A stretch of DNA of 64,000 bases from VGBV01 sp963780395 (GCA_963780395.1 CAWABY010000014.1:1-64000), one strand, 5' to 3'. Positions 8,919 to 17,271 are shown, counted from the stretch's first letter. Notes: generated from the letters alone by a model not told the origin. Made by a program: numbers and translations.

Positions 8919-9917
8919 TCAGGCGGTGGCCGGGCGGTCGGGTTCCTCGCGCCGCTCGAGCTGGATCTGTTTCTCGGCGCCGGGGACGCCCTTGTCGATC
9001 TGCACATCGCGCTCGCGCTCGGCGTTGAGCTCGGCGCCCAGCAGGATCGCCAGGTTCGAGATCCACATCCAGACCAGCAGCGCCACCAGCCCGCCGAGCG
9101 TGCCGTAGGTCTTGTCGTAGGAACCGAACTGCGACACGTAGAAGGCGAAGGCCACCGAGGCGAGCAGCCAGATGACCAGCGCCACGATCCCGCCCGGGGT
9201 GATGAAGCGGAAGCCCCGCAGCTTCACGTTCGGGGTCGTGTAGTAGAGGATCGCGAAGATCAGCATCGCGGCCAGCGCCAGCAGCGGCCACTTGGCGATG
9301 TTCCAGATCTGCACCGCCGTGTCGCCGACGCCGACCGGACCGGCGACGGCGTCGACTATCGGCCCCGTCAGGACCAGGCCCAGCGCGACGAGGGCCAACA
9401 GCACGACGACGCCCAGCGTCACCAGAACCTGCAGCGGCCGCAGCTTCCAGAAGGGTCGCCCTTCAGGCGTCTCGTAGATGACGTTGTGGGCGCGCGTGAA
9501 GGCGCTGATGTAGGAGGAGGCCGAATACAGGGCGAGCCCAAGCCCGACGAAGAAGAGGACGCCCGCCGCCCCGCGGTTGGAGGTGATCGACTCGATCGGC
9601 CCCTGGAAGGTTTCGGCAGCCGACTCGGGCCCGATCGCGGTCACGATCTCGGTCACTGAGCTGGTGGTGCGTTGGGGGTCTCCGAACAGGCCCAGCAGCG
9701 AGACCAGGGCGATCAGAGCGGGGAACAGCGCCAGCAGGCCGTAGTAGGTGAGCGCCGCCGCCCAGTCGGTCATGCCGTCGTCGCGGAACTCGGTGATCGT
9801 CCGTTTCAGCACCGGCCACAGGCCCGTTTCGCGCGCAACCCCCTTGGGGCTTCGCTCGTCAGCGTCGACAGGCACGATCGTCTCGTCGCGAGGGGCCGCT
9901 TCCTTGCTCTGGGCCAT
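8919..9917 (-). CDS. YihY/BrkB family inner membrane protein
   Basis: A 332-residue protein with the YihY/virulence-factor BrkB fold. A cytoplasmic N-terminus of about 45 residues is followed by six or seven helices, including the signature region AALTYYGLLALFPALIALV near residues 55-75 and a GSYDKTYGTLGGLVALLVWMW stretch. The exact role of the family is unsettled; older assignments as RNase BN are wrong. The ATG at 9917 is chosen because homology begins there; the frame extends upstream into the divergent thpR region without support. The C-terminus is highly charged. Confidence 0.88.
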   Translation of the reverse strand: MAQSKEAAPRDETIVPVDADERSPKGVARETGLWPVLKRTITEFRDDGMTDWAAALTYYGLLALFPALIALVSLLGLFGDPQRTTSSVTEIVTAIGPESAAETFQGPIESITSNRGAAGVLFFVGLGLALYSASSYISAFTRAHNVIYETPEGRPFWKLRPLQVLVTLGVVVLLALVALGLVLTGPIVDAVAGPVGVGDTAVQIWNIAKWPLLALAAMLIFAILYYTTPNVKLRGFRFITPGGIVALVIWLLASVAFAFYVSQFGSYDKTYGTLGGLVALLVWMWISNLAILLGAELNAERERDVQIDKGVPGAEKQIQLERREEPDRPATA

Positions 9918-9995
9918 GCCGCGCTTGTACCCGCCAGGTGTCCGCCGTGAACACGCGGGGCGAATCGAGCCGCCGCGCCGCTTACCTTGGCGTGA

Positions 9996-10613
9996 ATGGC
10001 GAAGCAGCGACTGGGGAGCCCGCGCGGGCGCTTGTTCGTCGCGCTCGACCTGCCCGGCGAGGTGCGCGACGGCCTCGCGGACTGGCAGCGGCGCGAGTTG
10101 TCCGACCCCGCCCTGCGGGCCGTTCCGGCCGAGAACCTCCACATCACCCTGGTCTTCCTGGGCTGGCAGGCCGAGAAGGACTTCGAGCTGATCGCCGATG
10201 CCGCGCTCGGGCGGGACGAGCCGCCCCCGCCGGCGCCCGAGGTGGAGCTGTTGCCGGACCCGGTGGGCCGCCCGCCGGGCAGGCGTCCGCGCCTGTTTGC
10301 GATCGAGGCTCGCGCGCCGGGCGTCGAGGAGTTGCAGGCCGCGATCTCAGCGCGACTGGAACGGGCGGGCTTCTACAAGCCGGAAAAGCGCCCCTTCTGG
10401 ACCCACCTGACCGTGGCGCGGGTGAAGCCGGAGCGGAAGGGCGGGCGCAAGCCGGGCCGGGTGGAGAGGCCGCCGGGGCCGCTGCCCGAACAGATGTTCG
10501 CGTTATTCCGTCCGGAGCGTTTGGTGGTCTTCAGATCCCACCTGCACCCCAGCGGTGCCCGTTACGAACCGATGGCTGAGTTGGAGCTTCCGACCGGCGA
10601 GACAGAGAGGTGA
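9996..10613 (+). CDS. thpR: RNA 2',3'-cyclic phosphodiesterase (2H family)
   Basis: A 205-residue 2H phosphoesterase. The two catalytic H-x-T/S-x motifs are visible as HITLVFLG (residues about 48-55) and HLTVARVK (about 133-140), preceded by FVALDLPGEVRD. Family members hydrolyse 2',3'-cyclic phosphate RNA ends to 2'-phosphates; the older name is 2'-5' RNA ligase (LigT). It sits seven bases upstream of recA and is very likely co-transcribed with it. The cinA-thpR-recA order is a known conserved arrangement in several phyla. Confidence 0.88.
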   Translation: MAKQRLGSPRGRLFVALDLPGEVRDGLADWQRRELSDPALRAVPAENLHITLVFLGWQAEKDFELIADAALGRDEPPPPAPEVELLPDPVGRPPGRRPRLFAIEARAPGVEELQAAISARLERAGFYKPEKRPFWTHLTVARVKPERKGGRKPGRVERPPGPLPEQMFALFRPERLVVFRSHLHPSGARYEPMAELELPTGETER

Positions 10614-10620
10614 TCCAGAG

Positions 10621-11817
10621 ATGGCAGACACGAAGCCCAGCGCAAGGGAAGCCAACATGAGGGAAGTCAGCCTGAGGGAGGCCGGCAGCGAGAAGGACGC
10701 GAAGGCGCGCGACCAGGCGCTGAAGGCGGCCGTCGACCACATCGAGAAGGAGTTCGGGGCGGGGGCGCTGATGAGGCTCGACGGCGACAGCGCCGTCAAC
10801 GTCGAGGCGATCTCGACCGGGGCTCTGCCATTGGACATCGCGCTCGGCGTGGGAGGCGTCCCGCGTGGCAGGATCGTCGAGATCTTCGGGCCGGAGTCGT
10901 CGGGAAAGACGACGCTCGTCTACCACATCATCGCCGAGGCCCAGGCCCGCGGCGGCGTCTGCGCGTTCGTGGATACCGAGCACGCGCTCGACCCTGCCTA
11001 CGCGCGGCGGATCGGCATCAACACCGAGGAGCTGCTGATCTCCCAGCCCGACTACGGCGAGCAGGCGCTCGAAATCGTCGACGTCCTGGTTCGCTCGGGA
11101 GCGGTGGACGTGGTCGCGGTCGACTCGGTCGCGGCGCTGACCCCCAGGGTCGAGCTCGAGGGCCAGATGGGCGAGCAGACCGTCGGCCTGCAGGCCCGCC
11201 TCATGTCGCAGGCGCTGCGCAAGCTGGCCGGCAACCTCAACCGCGCCAACACCCTCTGCGTGTTCACCAACCAGATCCGGGAGAAGATCGGCGTCATGTT
11301 CGGGAGCCCCGAGACACAGCCCGGCGGCCGGGCGCTGAAGTTCTATTCCTCGCAGCGCCTCGACATCCGCCGCATCGAGACCCTGAAGGAGGGGACCGAG
11401 GCGGTCGGCAACCGCGTGCGGGTCAAGGTCGTCAAGAACAAGGTCGCGCCTCCCTTCCGCCAGGCCGAGTTCGACATCACGTACGGCGAGGGGATCTCGA
11501 AGGAGGGCGGGGTGCTGGATCTGGCCCTCGAGCACGATCTGATCCAGAAGTCCGGATCGTTCTTCTCCCATGGCGAGACGCGCCTGGGCCAGGGCCGCAA
11601 CAACACCAAGGAGTTCCTGCGCGACAACCCCGAGCTGCGCGACGAGCTGGAGCGCCAGATCACCGCCAAGCTCGGGGCCGCCGCCGAAGAGGAGCCGCCG
11701 AAGCCCCACGCGGTCCCGGACCCCGAGCCGCATGCCGGGGACGAGGCGAAGGGGGAGGAGTCCTCCGAGCAGCCCGCGGCGGAGGCCAAGAAGAAGAAGC
11801 AGAAGAAGGCTGCCTAG
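10621..11817 (+). CDS. recA: Recombinase RecA
   Basis: A 398-residue RecA. The core shows Walker A GPESSGKT (residues 90-97), the VDTEHALDP and VDSVAALTPR regions and the conserved NQIREKIGVMFG of loop L2. The N-terminus is about 25 residues longer than in E. coli, polar and charged. The C-terminal tail is acidic then Lys-rich (ending in AKKKKQKKAA). It acts in homologous recombination and SOS induction. The start at 10621 has GAGAGGTG upstream. I do not see a clear LexA box immediately upstream, consistent with transcription from the thpR side. Confidence 0.97.
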   Translation: MADTKPSAREANMREVSLREAGSEKDAKARDQALKAAVDHIEKEFGAGALMRLDGDSAVNVEAISTGALPLDIALGVGGVPRGRIVEIFGPESSGKTTLVYHIIAEAQARGGVCAFVDTEHALDPAYARRIGINTEELLISQPDYGEQALEIVDVLVRSGAVDVVAVDSVAALTPRVELEGQMGEQTVGLQARLMSQALRKLAGNLNRANTLCVFTNQIREKIGVMFGSPETQPGGRALKFYSSQRLDIRRIETLKEGTEAVGNRVRVKVVKNKVAPPFRQAEFDITYGEGISKEGGVLDLALEHDLIQKSGSFFSHGETRLGQGRNNTKEFLRDNPELRDELERQITAKLGAAAEEEPPKPHAVPDPEPHAGDEAKGEESSEQPAAEAKKKKQKKAA

Positions 11818-12271
11818 GGAGGACCCATACGAGCTGGCGCTGCGGGCGCTCGGCCACAAGGAGCGGACGGAGGCCGAGCTCACGGAGTGGCTGCGGGCGC
11901 GAGGGGTGGCCGAGGACGAGCTCGCGGTCGCCATCGAGCGCCTGCACGAGGCGGGCGCGATCGACGACGAGCGCTTCGCCCGGCGCTTCGCCGAGGACAA
12001 GCGCGAGCTGCGCGGCTGGGGACCCGACCGCATCACCGGTGCGCTGCGGGCGCGGGGGATCGACGAGCCCCTGATCGAGGCCGCCGTCGAGGCCGAGGGT
12101 GCCGAGGCCCTGCTGGAGCGGGCCTTGGAGCTGGTGGAGGTGAGCGGCATCGACCCGCGCGACGAAAGCTCGCGGGCGCGGGCACTGTCGCTGCTGGCCC
12201 GCCGGGGCTTCCCGCTCGAGGTCGCCTACGACGCGGTTCGCGCCCTGGAGCGGCGCTCGAGGGCCGCCTGA
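11732..12271 (+). CDS. recX: Regulatory protein RecX (start uncertain)
   Basis: The RecX repeats are clear from about 11834 to the stop: ALRALGHKERTEAELTEWL, then AIDDERFARRFAEDK, then RGFPLEVAYDAVRAL. RecX binds RecA filaments and limits their activity, and recX follows recA in most bacteria. The start is a puzzle. A good ribosome site (GGGAGG, 11817-11822) sits on the recA stop, but no ATG, GTG or TTG follows in frame. Either translation begins inside recA at the ATG at 11732, giving an Arg-rich leader unlike RecX, or a non-standard CTG (11834) is used, or a base is wrong. Confidence 0.8.
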   Translation: MPGTRRRGRSPPSSPRRRPRRRSRRRLPREDPYELALRALGHKERTEAELTEWLRARGVAEDELAVAIERLHEAGAIDDERFARRFAEDKRELRGWGPDRITGALRARGIDEPLIEAAVEAEGAEALLERALELVEVSGIDPRDESSRARALSLLARRGFPLEVAYDAVRALERRSRAA

Positions 12272-12312
12272 TCGGTCGCCCGATCGCGCCCTGCGGGTAG
12301 GATCAGCGCCGA

Positions 12313-12933
12313 ATGGATGCCGAAACCATCTTCTACATCGGCGGCGGACTGCTGGTGGTGGGCGCGCTGCTGGTGTCCTTCATCGGCATCCGCGGAAAGG
12401 ACTCCTTCCCGCCCGGCCGCGGCGCGATGACCGCCGGCATCGGAGTCTTCGCCCTTCTGGTCGCGGGCACAGCCGCCTTCGCTGTCGCGAGCGCCCGCGA
12501 CGAGCAGGAGCACCGCGAGTCAGAGCAGGCCCAGGAGGAGGCGGAGGCCGGGGAGGGGGTCGCCGCCGAGGGCCAGCCGTCCGCGGAAGGCGGGGCGCCG
12601 GCCGAGGGCAAGGCGCCCGCCGACGGTCAGCCGGCCGGCGGACCGGCGATCACGCTCGACGTGACCTCGCCCGACGACGGCTCACTCGATTTCGAGCCGC
12701 CGCGCCTGTCGGCGAGCCCGGGGACGATCACGCTCGCCTACGACAACCCCTCTGTGGTGACCCACAACATCTACCTGCAGGACGCCGAGGAGGCGGTCCT
12801 GGCGGAGAGCGAGGACGTCGCCGGAGGGGCGGTCGAGATCTCGGCCGAGCTCCCTCCGGGCGAGTACTTCTACTACTGCGACATCCCCGGCCACCGCGAG
12901 GGCGGCATGGAGGGGACCCTCACCGTCCAATAA
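12313..12933 (+). CDS. Membrane-anchored cupredoxin (blue copper) protein
   Basis: A 206-residue protein. Two predicted helices (about 6-26 and 38-60) are followed by a Glu/Ala/Pro/Gly-rich linker (62-112) and a plastocyanin/azurin-like domain. The type-1 copper ligands are all present: His151 (VVTHNIYL), Cys189 and His194 (YYCDIPGH) and Met199 (GGMEG). This predicts an extracytoplasmic electron carrier tethered to the membrane. No oxidase or reductase partner lies nearby, so its redox partner is unknown. The small minus-strand gene after it overlaps its last 14 bases. Confidence 0.85.
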   Translation: MDAETIFYIGGGLLVVGALLVSFIGIRGKDSFPPGRGAMTAGIGVFALLVAGTAAFAVASARDEQEHRESEQAQEEAEAGEGVAAEGQPSAEGGAPAEGKAPADGQPAGGPAITLDVTSPDDGSLDFEPPRLSASPGTITLAYDNPSVVTHNIYLQDAEEAVLAESEDVAGGAVEISAELPPGEYFYYCDIPGHREGGMEGTLTVQ

Positions 12934-13087
12934 GGCCGGCGAGGACCGCCACCAGGCTGCGCCTGTGAGTGCGGCCCTGGACGATCGCGTTCTCCTCGGT
13001 CTCGCTCTTGCGGCGCGGGGTGGGCCGGGAGGGCTGCCGGCGGACCTGGCGACGCTGGGACTCGATCAGCGTGGTGAGCGGGTGCAT
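12920..13087 (-). CDS. Small basic protein of unknown function
   Basis: A 55-residue protein that I do not recognise. The case for it being real is a strong, correctly spaced ribosome site on the minus strand (AGGAGGAACGAC directly before the ATG at 13087; a second GGAGGAAC lies just upstream). The protein is Arg-rich in the middle (QRRQVRRQPSRPTPRRK) and ends in a short hydrophobic segment (SLVAVLAGLIGR), so it could be a peripheral membrane or nucleic-acid-binding peptide. It lies in the gap between the cupredoxin gene and miaB and is convergent with the former. Confidence 0.55.
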   Translation of the reverse strand: MHPLTTLIESQRRQVRRQPSRPTPRRKSETEENAIVQGRTHRRSLVAVLAGLIGR

Positions 13088-13184
13088 GTCGTTCCTCCGT
13101 TCCTCCTGTTGACGATGCGGTTCCGTCACCACAGACGCTCGAACCCCTTTTCTATTCCCGCCCCGGGCGGTAGCCTGAGCCGCC

Positions 13185-14507
13185 ATGGCCGCCAAGCGCT
13201 ACCACGTGACCACCTTCGGGTGCCAGATGAACGAGCACGACTCCGAGCGCATGAAGGGGATGCTCGATTCGCTGGGCTACGCGGAGGTTCCGGAGCGCGA
13301 CCAGGCGGACCTGATCCTGTTCAACACCTGCTCGATCCGCGAGTCGGCCGACAGCCGCTTCATCGCCCACCTGGGCGAGGCGAAGCGGCTCAAGTCACAG
13401 GACCCGGCCAGGGTGGTCGGCGTCGGCGGCTGCTGGGCGCAGTCGGTCAAGGACGAGGTCTTCCGCCGCTTCCCGTTCGTGGACGTCGCCTTCGGGCCGG
13501 GACAGATCCACCGCCTTGCCGAGTTCCTCACCTCCGACTCCCTGACCGCGCAGGGCTACTTCGAGTTCGAGGACTTCGCCGGCCACCTGCCGATGAAGCG
13601 CGCCCGCGAGTTCCAGGGCTGGATCCAGATCTCCCAGGGCTGCAACTGCGTCTGCGCCTACTGCATCGTTCCCTCGACGCGGGGTAGGGAGGAGAGCCGC
13701 GACCCCGACGAGGTCGTGGCCGAGGTCGAGCGCCTCGCCGCCGACGGCGTTCGCGAGGTGACGCTGCTGGGCCAGAACGTGAACAGCTACGGCCGCGAGC
13801 TCGGCGAGCGGCGAATCACCTTCGCGGAGCTGCTGGCACGCGTGGACGCCGTGGACGGGATCGAGCGGCTGCGCTACACGAGCCCGCACCCCAAGGACAT
13901 GAAGGAGGACGTGGTCAGGGCGCACGCCGAGCTTCCCTCGCTCTGCGAGCACATTCACCTGCCACTGCAGTCGGGCTCGAGCGCGGTGCTGAAGCGGATG
14001 CGGCGCACCTACAACCGCGAGCGCTACATGGACCGCGTGGCCCTGATCCGCGAGCACGTGCCGGACTGCGCGCTGACGACCGACATCATCGTCGGCTTCC
14101 CGGGCGAGACCGAGGAGGACTTCGCCCGCACGCTGGAGGTGACGAACGAGGTCGGCTACGACGGCGCCTTCACCTTCATCTTCTCCCCCCGCCGGGGAAC
14201 CGAGGCGGCGGAGATGGAGGGGATGGTGCCGCACGCGGCAAAGCGCGAGCGCATGGAGCGCCTGGTCGAGCTGGTCCAGCGTCGCGCCCAGGAGCGCTCG
14301 CAGCGCTTCGTGGGCCGCACGATGGAGGTGCTGGTCGAGGGCCCCAGCCGCAACGACCCGGCGCGGCTGCGCGGGCGCACCCGCCACAACAAGACGGTCA
14401 ACTTCGACGGCACCGCGGAGCCGGGTGAGCTGGTCGACGTCGAGATCCTCGGCGCGACATCGACGACGCTGAGCGGGGCCGAGCGCCTGCTGAGCCGCGC
14501 GGTCTAG
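13185..14507 (+). CDS. miaB: tRNA-2-methylthio-N6-dimethylallyladenosine synthase MiaB
   Basis: A 440-residue radical-SAM methylthiotransferase that converts i6A37 to ms2i6A37 in tRNAs reading UNN codons. The N-terminal UPF0004 domain has three cluster-binding cysteines (TFGCQMNEHDS, FNTCSIRE, GVGGCWAQS). The radical-SAM motif is C-x3-C-x2-C in CNCVCAYC, with an extra cysteine inside the first spacer. The C-terminal TRAM domain begins near RFVGRTMEVLVEGPS. miaA, which makes its substrate, follows 18 bases downstream, so the two form an operon. Confidence 0.95.
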   Translation: MAAKRYHVTTFGCQMNEHDSERMKGMLDSLGYAEVPERDQADLILFNTCSIRESADSRFIAHLGEAKRLKSQDPARVVGVGGCWAQSVKDEVFRRFPFVDVAFGPGQIHRLAEFLTSDSLTAQGYFEFEDFAGHLPMKRAREFQGWIQISQGCNCVCAYCIVPSTRGREESRDPDEVVAEVERLAADGVREVTLLGQNVNSYGRELGERRITFAELLARVDAVDGIERLRYTSPHPKDMKEDVVRAHAELPSLCEHIHLPLQSGSSAVLKRMRRTYNRERYMDRVALIREHVPDCALTTDIIVGFPGETEEDFARTLEVTNEVGYDGAFTFIFSPRRGTEAAEMEGMVPHAAKRERMERLVELVQRRAQERSQRFVGRTMEVLVEGPSRNDPARLRGRTRHNKTVNFDGTAEPGELVDVEILGATSTTLSGAERLLSRAV

Positions 14508-14525
14508 CCGCCCCGCGGGGCCGCG

Positions 14526-15441
14526 ATGGAGGTGATCGCGATCTTCGGGCCGACCGCGGTCGGCAAGACCGGCGTCGCGATCGCGCTCGCCCGTCGCCTG
14601 GGCGAGGCGGGGGAGGACCCGGTCGCCGTCAACTGCGACTCGATCCAGGTCTACCGGGGCCTGGAGGTCCTGAGCGGGGCGGCGAGCGAAGCCGAGCGGA
14701 GCCGGCTCGAGCACAGGCTGCTCTCGTTCGTCGATCCCTCCGAGGAGTTCAGCGCCGGCCGCTACGCCGAGCTGGCCCACGCGGAGATCGACGGCCTGCT
14801 GGCCGAGGGCCGCAGGCCGATCGTGGTGGGCGGCACGGGCCTCTACCTTCGGGCCGCGCTGGCCGACCTGAACATGAAGCCGGCGGTGCCGGCGGAGACG
14901 CGGGACGCCGTGGAGCGGGAAATGGCCGAGCGGGGCGCGCAGGCACTGCACGCGGACCTTCCACCGGACCTGGCCGCGGCCGTGGACCCGAACGACAGCA
15001 AGCGGGTCGCTCGCTTGACCGAGTTGGTCCGGGCGGGGATCGAGCCGCACAGCGGGGCCGGTCCCGCTGTGGACGGCCGAGCTTCGCCATCCGACCGTGC
15101 TCGCCGGGCTGACGATGGACCGGGACGAGCTTGCCGCCCGCATAGGCGGCCGAGTCGAGGCGATGGTCGCCGCCGGGGCCGCCGACGAGGCGCGAGAGGC
15201 CGCGGAAGCGGGGGCCTCCCGAACGGCTCGGGCGGCGCTCGGCTTCGGGCAGCTGCTCGAGGGCCACGACGCCTCGCCGTCCGCGGGCGAGGTGGAGGCG
15301 ATCAAGGCCGCCCACCGGCGCTACGCTCGCCGTCAGCTCACCTGGATGCGCAAGATGGAGGCCGTGACCCTGATCGACCGCACCAGGCTCGATGACGCTG
15401 CGGTCGCGAGCGAGATTGTGTCGCTGCTCGAGCAACGATGA
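14526..15441 (+). CDS. miaA: tRNA dimethylallyltransferase MiaA, apparent frameshift
   Basis: The first about 180 codons give a clear MiaA N-terminus: P-loop FGPTAVGKT (residues 8-16), NCDSIQVYRGL substrate site and VVGGTGLYLRA. The remainder (GLTMDRDELAARI to the end, including the conserved HRRYARRQLTWMRK region) is in the +1 frame from about 15070 to 15441. Removing one C from the CCC run near 15063-15065 restores a normal protein of about 305 residues. MiaA adds the isopentenyl group to A37 of tRNA for MiaB. The break has no stop codon near it and resembles several others in this window, so a sequence error is more likely than a pseudogene. Confidence 0.85.
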
Positions 15442-15470
15442 CGGCGCAGCGCGGCTGGGATACTCGTGCC

Positions 15471-15872
15471 ATGGAGGACAACGAAGCGGTTGTGCGTGCC
15501 GCGCTCGCGGACTGGAACCAAAGCGACGAAGTCACGACCGAGGGGATGGACGCGCGGTGGGTCGCAGAGCCGTCGATCAGCGCCCCGGAGGGGTGGCCCG
15601 AGTCGGGAGAGTTCCAGGGACGAGAGGCCGTCATCGGCCAGCTGCGGCGCCTCAAGGAGTCCTGGAGCGATGAGAGCGTCGAGCTGGTCTCCATCGAGTC
15701 CGCGGGCGACCGAGTGCTGGTCAACGTGCGTTGGCTCGGACATGGGGAGAGCAGCGGTCTCGAGCTGGACATGCCGTTCTGGAACGTCTACAGGCTGGTC
15801 GACGGCAAGATCAGCCACATCGGCTTTCACACCGACGAGGAATCCGCCCGGGCTGAGTTCGAGGCCGACTAG
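15471..15872 (+). CDS. SnoaL/NTF2-like protein
   Basis: A 133-residue protein with the cone-like NTF2 fold features of the SnoaL group: an N-terminal helix (NEAVVRAALADWNQ), then FQGREAVIGQLRRLKESW, and alternating strands ending FWNVYRLVDGKISHIGFH. Such proteins are small-molecule-binding enzymes or of unknown function; no catalytic residue can be assigned. An upstream ATG at 15438 overlaps the miaA stop (ATGA) and could be the start, adding 11 residues without homology. It sits between miaA and the DapF-like gene, probably in the same transcript. Confidence 0.7.
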   Translation: MEDNEAVVRAALADWNQSDEVTTEGMDARWVAEPSISAPEGWPESGEFQGREAVIGQLRRLKESWSDESVELVSIESAGDRVLVNVRWLGHGESSGLELDMPFWNVYRLVDGKISHIGFHTDEESARAEFEAD

Positions 15873-15895
15873 GCGACCCCCGGTAGGTTCGAGTC

Positions 15896-16750
15896 GTGAA
15901 GTTCGAGAAGTGGCAGGCGCTCGGCAACGACTACCTGATCTTCGAGGCGGATGACCTGCCCTGGGAGCTGACCGCGGAGCGGGTGAAGCGGATCTGCGAT
16001 CCGCACTTCGGGGTCGGCTCCGACGGGATCCTGCTGCTATCGAAGCCCGCCGATGACGCGCACGTCGCCGATTTGCGGATCTTCAATCCAGACGGCTCCG
16101 AGGCCGAGCTGTCGGGCAACGGCGCCCGCGAGGCTGTGCTCTACCTGCGACGGGCGGGCTGGACCGACGCCGACGAGTTCACGATCGGCACCGCGGCCGG
16201 GCCGATCACGCCCACGATCGCCGACGAGCGCACATGCACCCTGGCGATGGGGCAGGCGAGCACGACCTCCAAGGACTACCCGGGCGGCCCCGAGGACGGG
16301 CGCGGCGAGCTCGAGGCCGGCGGGCGGAGTTGGAGCTTCCAGCACGTATCGATCGGCAACCCGCAGTGCGCGATCGAGGTGGCTGAAGGGCTGGAGGAGC
16401 TCGACCTGCCGGCGATCGGCCCGGCGATCGAGAGCCACGAGCTGTTCCCGAACCGCACCAACGTCTCGTTCTTCCGGGCGACCGACGGGGAAGGCGGCGG
16501 CAGGGTCCGGGCGCGGATCTTCGAGCGAGGCGTGGGGGAGACTCTCTCCTCGGGCACGGGCGCCAGCGGTGCCGCGGTCGCCGCCGTGCTCGCGGGCGCT
16601 CGCAGCCCCGTCACGGTCGAGCTGGACGGCGGCGAGCTCACGGTCGAGGTCGGCGAGGAGCTCGAGGTGCGGCTGACCGGGTGGGCCGAGCCGGTATATG
16701 CGGGGGAGCTCTCCGCTGAGTTGCTGGCGGCCCTCGAGCGGGCCGGCTAG
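15896..16750 (+). CDS. Diaminopimelate-epimerase-like protein lacking both catalytic Cys
   Basis: A 284-residue protein with the full two-lobed DapF fold (start GTG, FEKWQALGNDYLIFE; HFGVGSDGI). DapF interconverts LL- and meso-DAP with two cysteines acting as base and acid. Here both are serine: Ser73 in ELSGNGAR (normally CGNGAR) and Ser219 in LSSGTGAS (normally CGTGAC). The remaining cysteines (34, 114, 158) are not at active-site positions. The fold and other motifs are intact. Either the enzyme works differently, or it has another role like the related PhzF isomerases. A DAP-aminotransferase-like gene lies two genes downstream, so a link to DAP metabolism is plausible. Confidence 0.8.
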   Translation: MKFEKWQALGNDYLIFEADDLPWELTAERVKRICDPHFGVGSDGILLLSKPADDAHVADLRIFNPDGSEAELSGNGAREAVLYLRRAGWTDADEFTIGTAAGPITPTIADERTCTLAMGQASTTSKDYPGGPEDGRGELEAGGRSWSFQHVSIGNPQCAIEVAEGLEELDLPAIGPAIESHELFPNRTNVSFFRATDGEGGGRVRARIFERGVGETLSSGTGASGAAVAAVLAGARSPVTVELDGGELTVEVGEELEVRLTGWAEPVYAGELSAELLAALERAG

Positions 16751-16812
16751 CTGTAGGGCTCCGCTGTTCCGCGCCGCGCAAGCTGGATCAGGCCTGTATA
16801 ACGCGAGTCGCC

Positions 16813-17202
16813 GTGGCTGATTTCACGCACAAGAGCGTCGACGACGTCAAGGACTCCGCGCCCGAGTTCGGGTTCGGCGACCACCAGGAGGCCCGCTTCG
16901 CGACCGGCGCACTCGATGCAGAGCAGACCGGCCTGAGCTTTCACCGGATCAAGCCTGGGATGCGCCAGGGGTTCGCGCATACGCACGAGGAGACCGAGGA
17001 GGTCTACTTCATCGCCGGCGGCTCGGGTCGCATGAAGCTGGACGAGGAGGTGATCGAGCTCGCCCCGAGAGAGTTCGTCAGGGTCGGCCCGGGCGTCATC
17101 CGCGCCTTCGAGGCCGGCGACGACGGCCTTGAAGTGGTGGCCTTCGGCAGGCACAACCCCGACGACCGCGGCGAGGCCTTCCCGGGTTGGTGGACCGACT
17201 GA
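16813..17202 (+). CDS. Single-domain cupin protein
   Basis: A 129-residue cupin_2 protein starting at GTG 16813. The metal-binding motif 1 is HTHEETEEVYFIAGGSGRM (two His and a Glu) and motif 2 is the stretch around VRVGPGVIRAFEAG, in which the usual second His is not obvious. Such proteins are dioxygenases, isomerases or sensors; the substrate cannot be inferred. It lies between the DapF-like gene and the aminotransferase, all in the same direction, with spacing of 62 and 69 bases. Confidence 0.75.
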   Translation: MADFTHKSVDDVKDSAPEFGFGDHQEARFATGALDAEQTGLSFHRIKPGMRQGFAHTHEETEEVYFIAGGSGRMKLDEEVIELAPREFVRVGPGVIRAFEAGDDGLEVVAFGRHNPDDRGEAFPGWWTD

Positions 17203-17271
17203 TCCGGGCCCGCTTGAGTCGCGCCCAGTAGACCAGCCGGCTCGGCGATCCCTAGGCTTCTGCGTCCCGTC

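Noticed and set aside
14526..15441. Programmed frameshifting in miaA
   Set aside because: No slippery site, stop or pseudoknot was seen, and similar one-base gains hit unrelated genes, which is better explained by error. It remains listed as a question in the findings.
15880..15895. GGTTCGAGTC resembling a tRNA T-loop
   Set aside because: No acceptor, D or anticodon arms fit around it; it is the ribosome-site region of the DapF-like gene.
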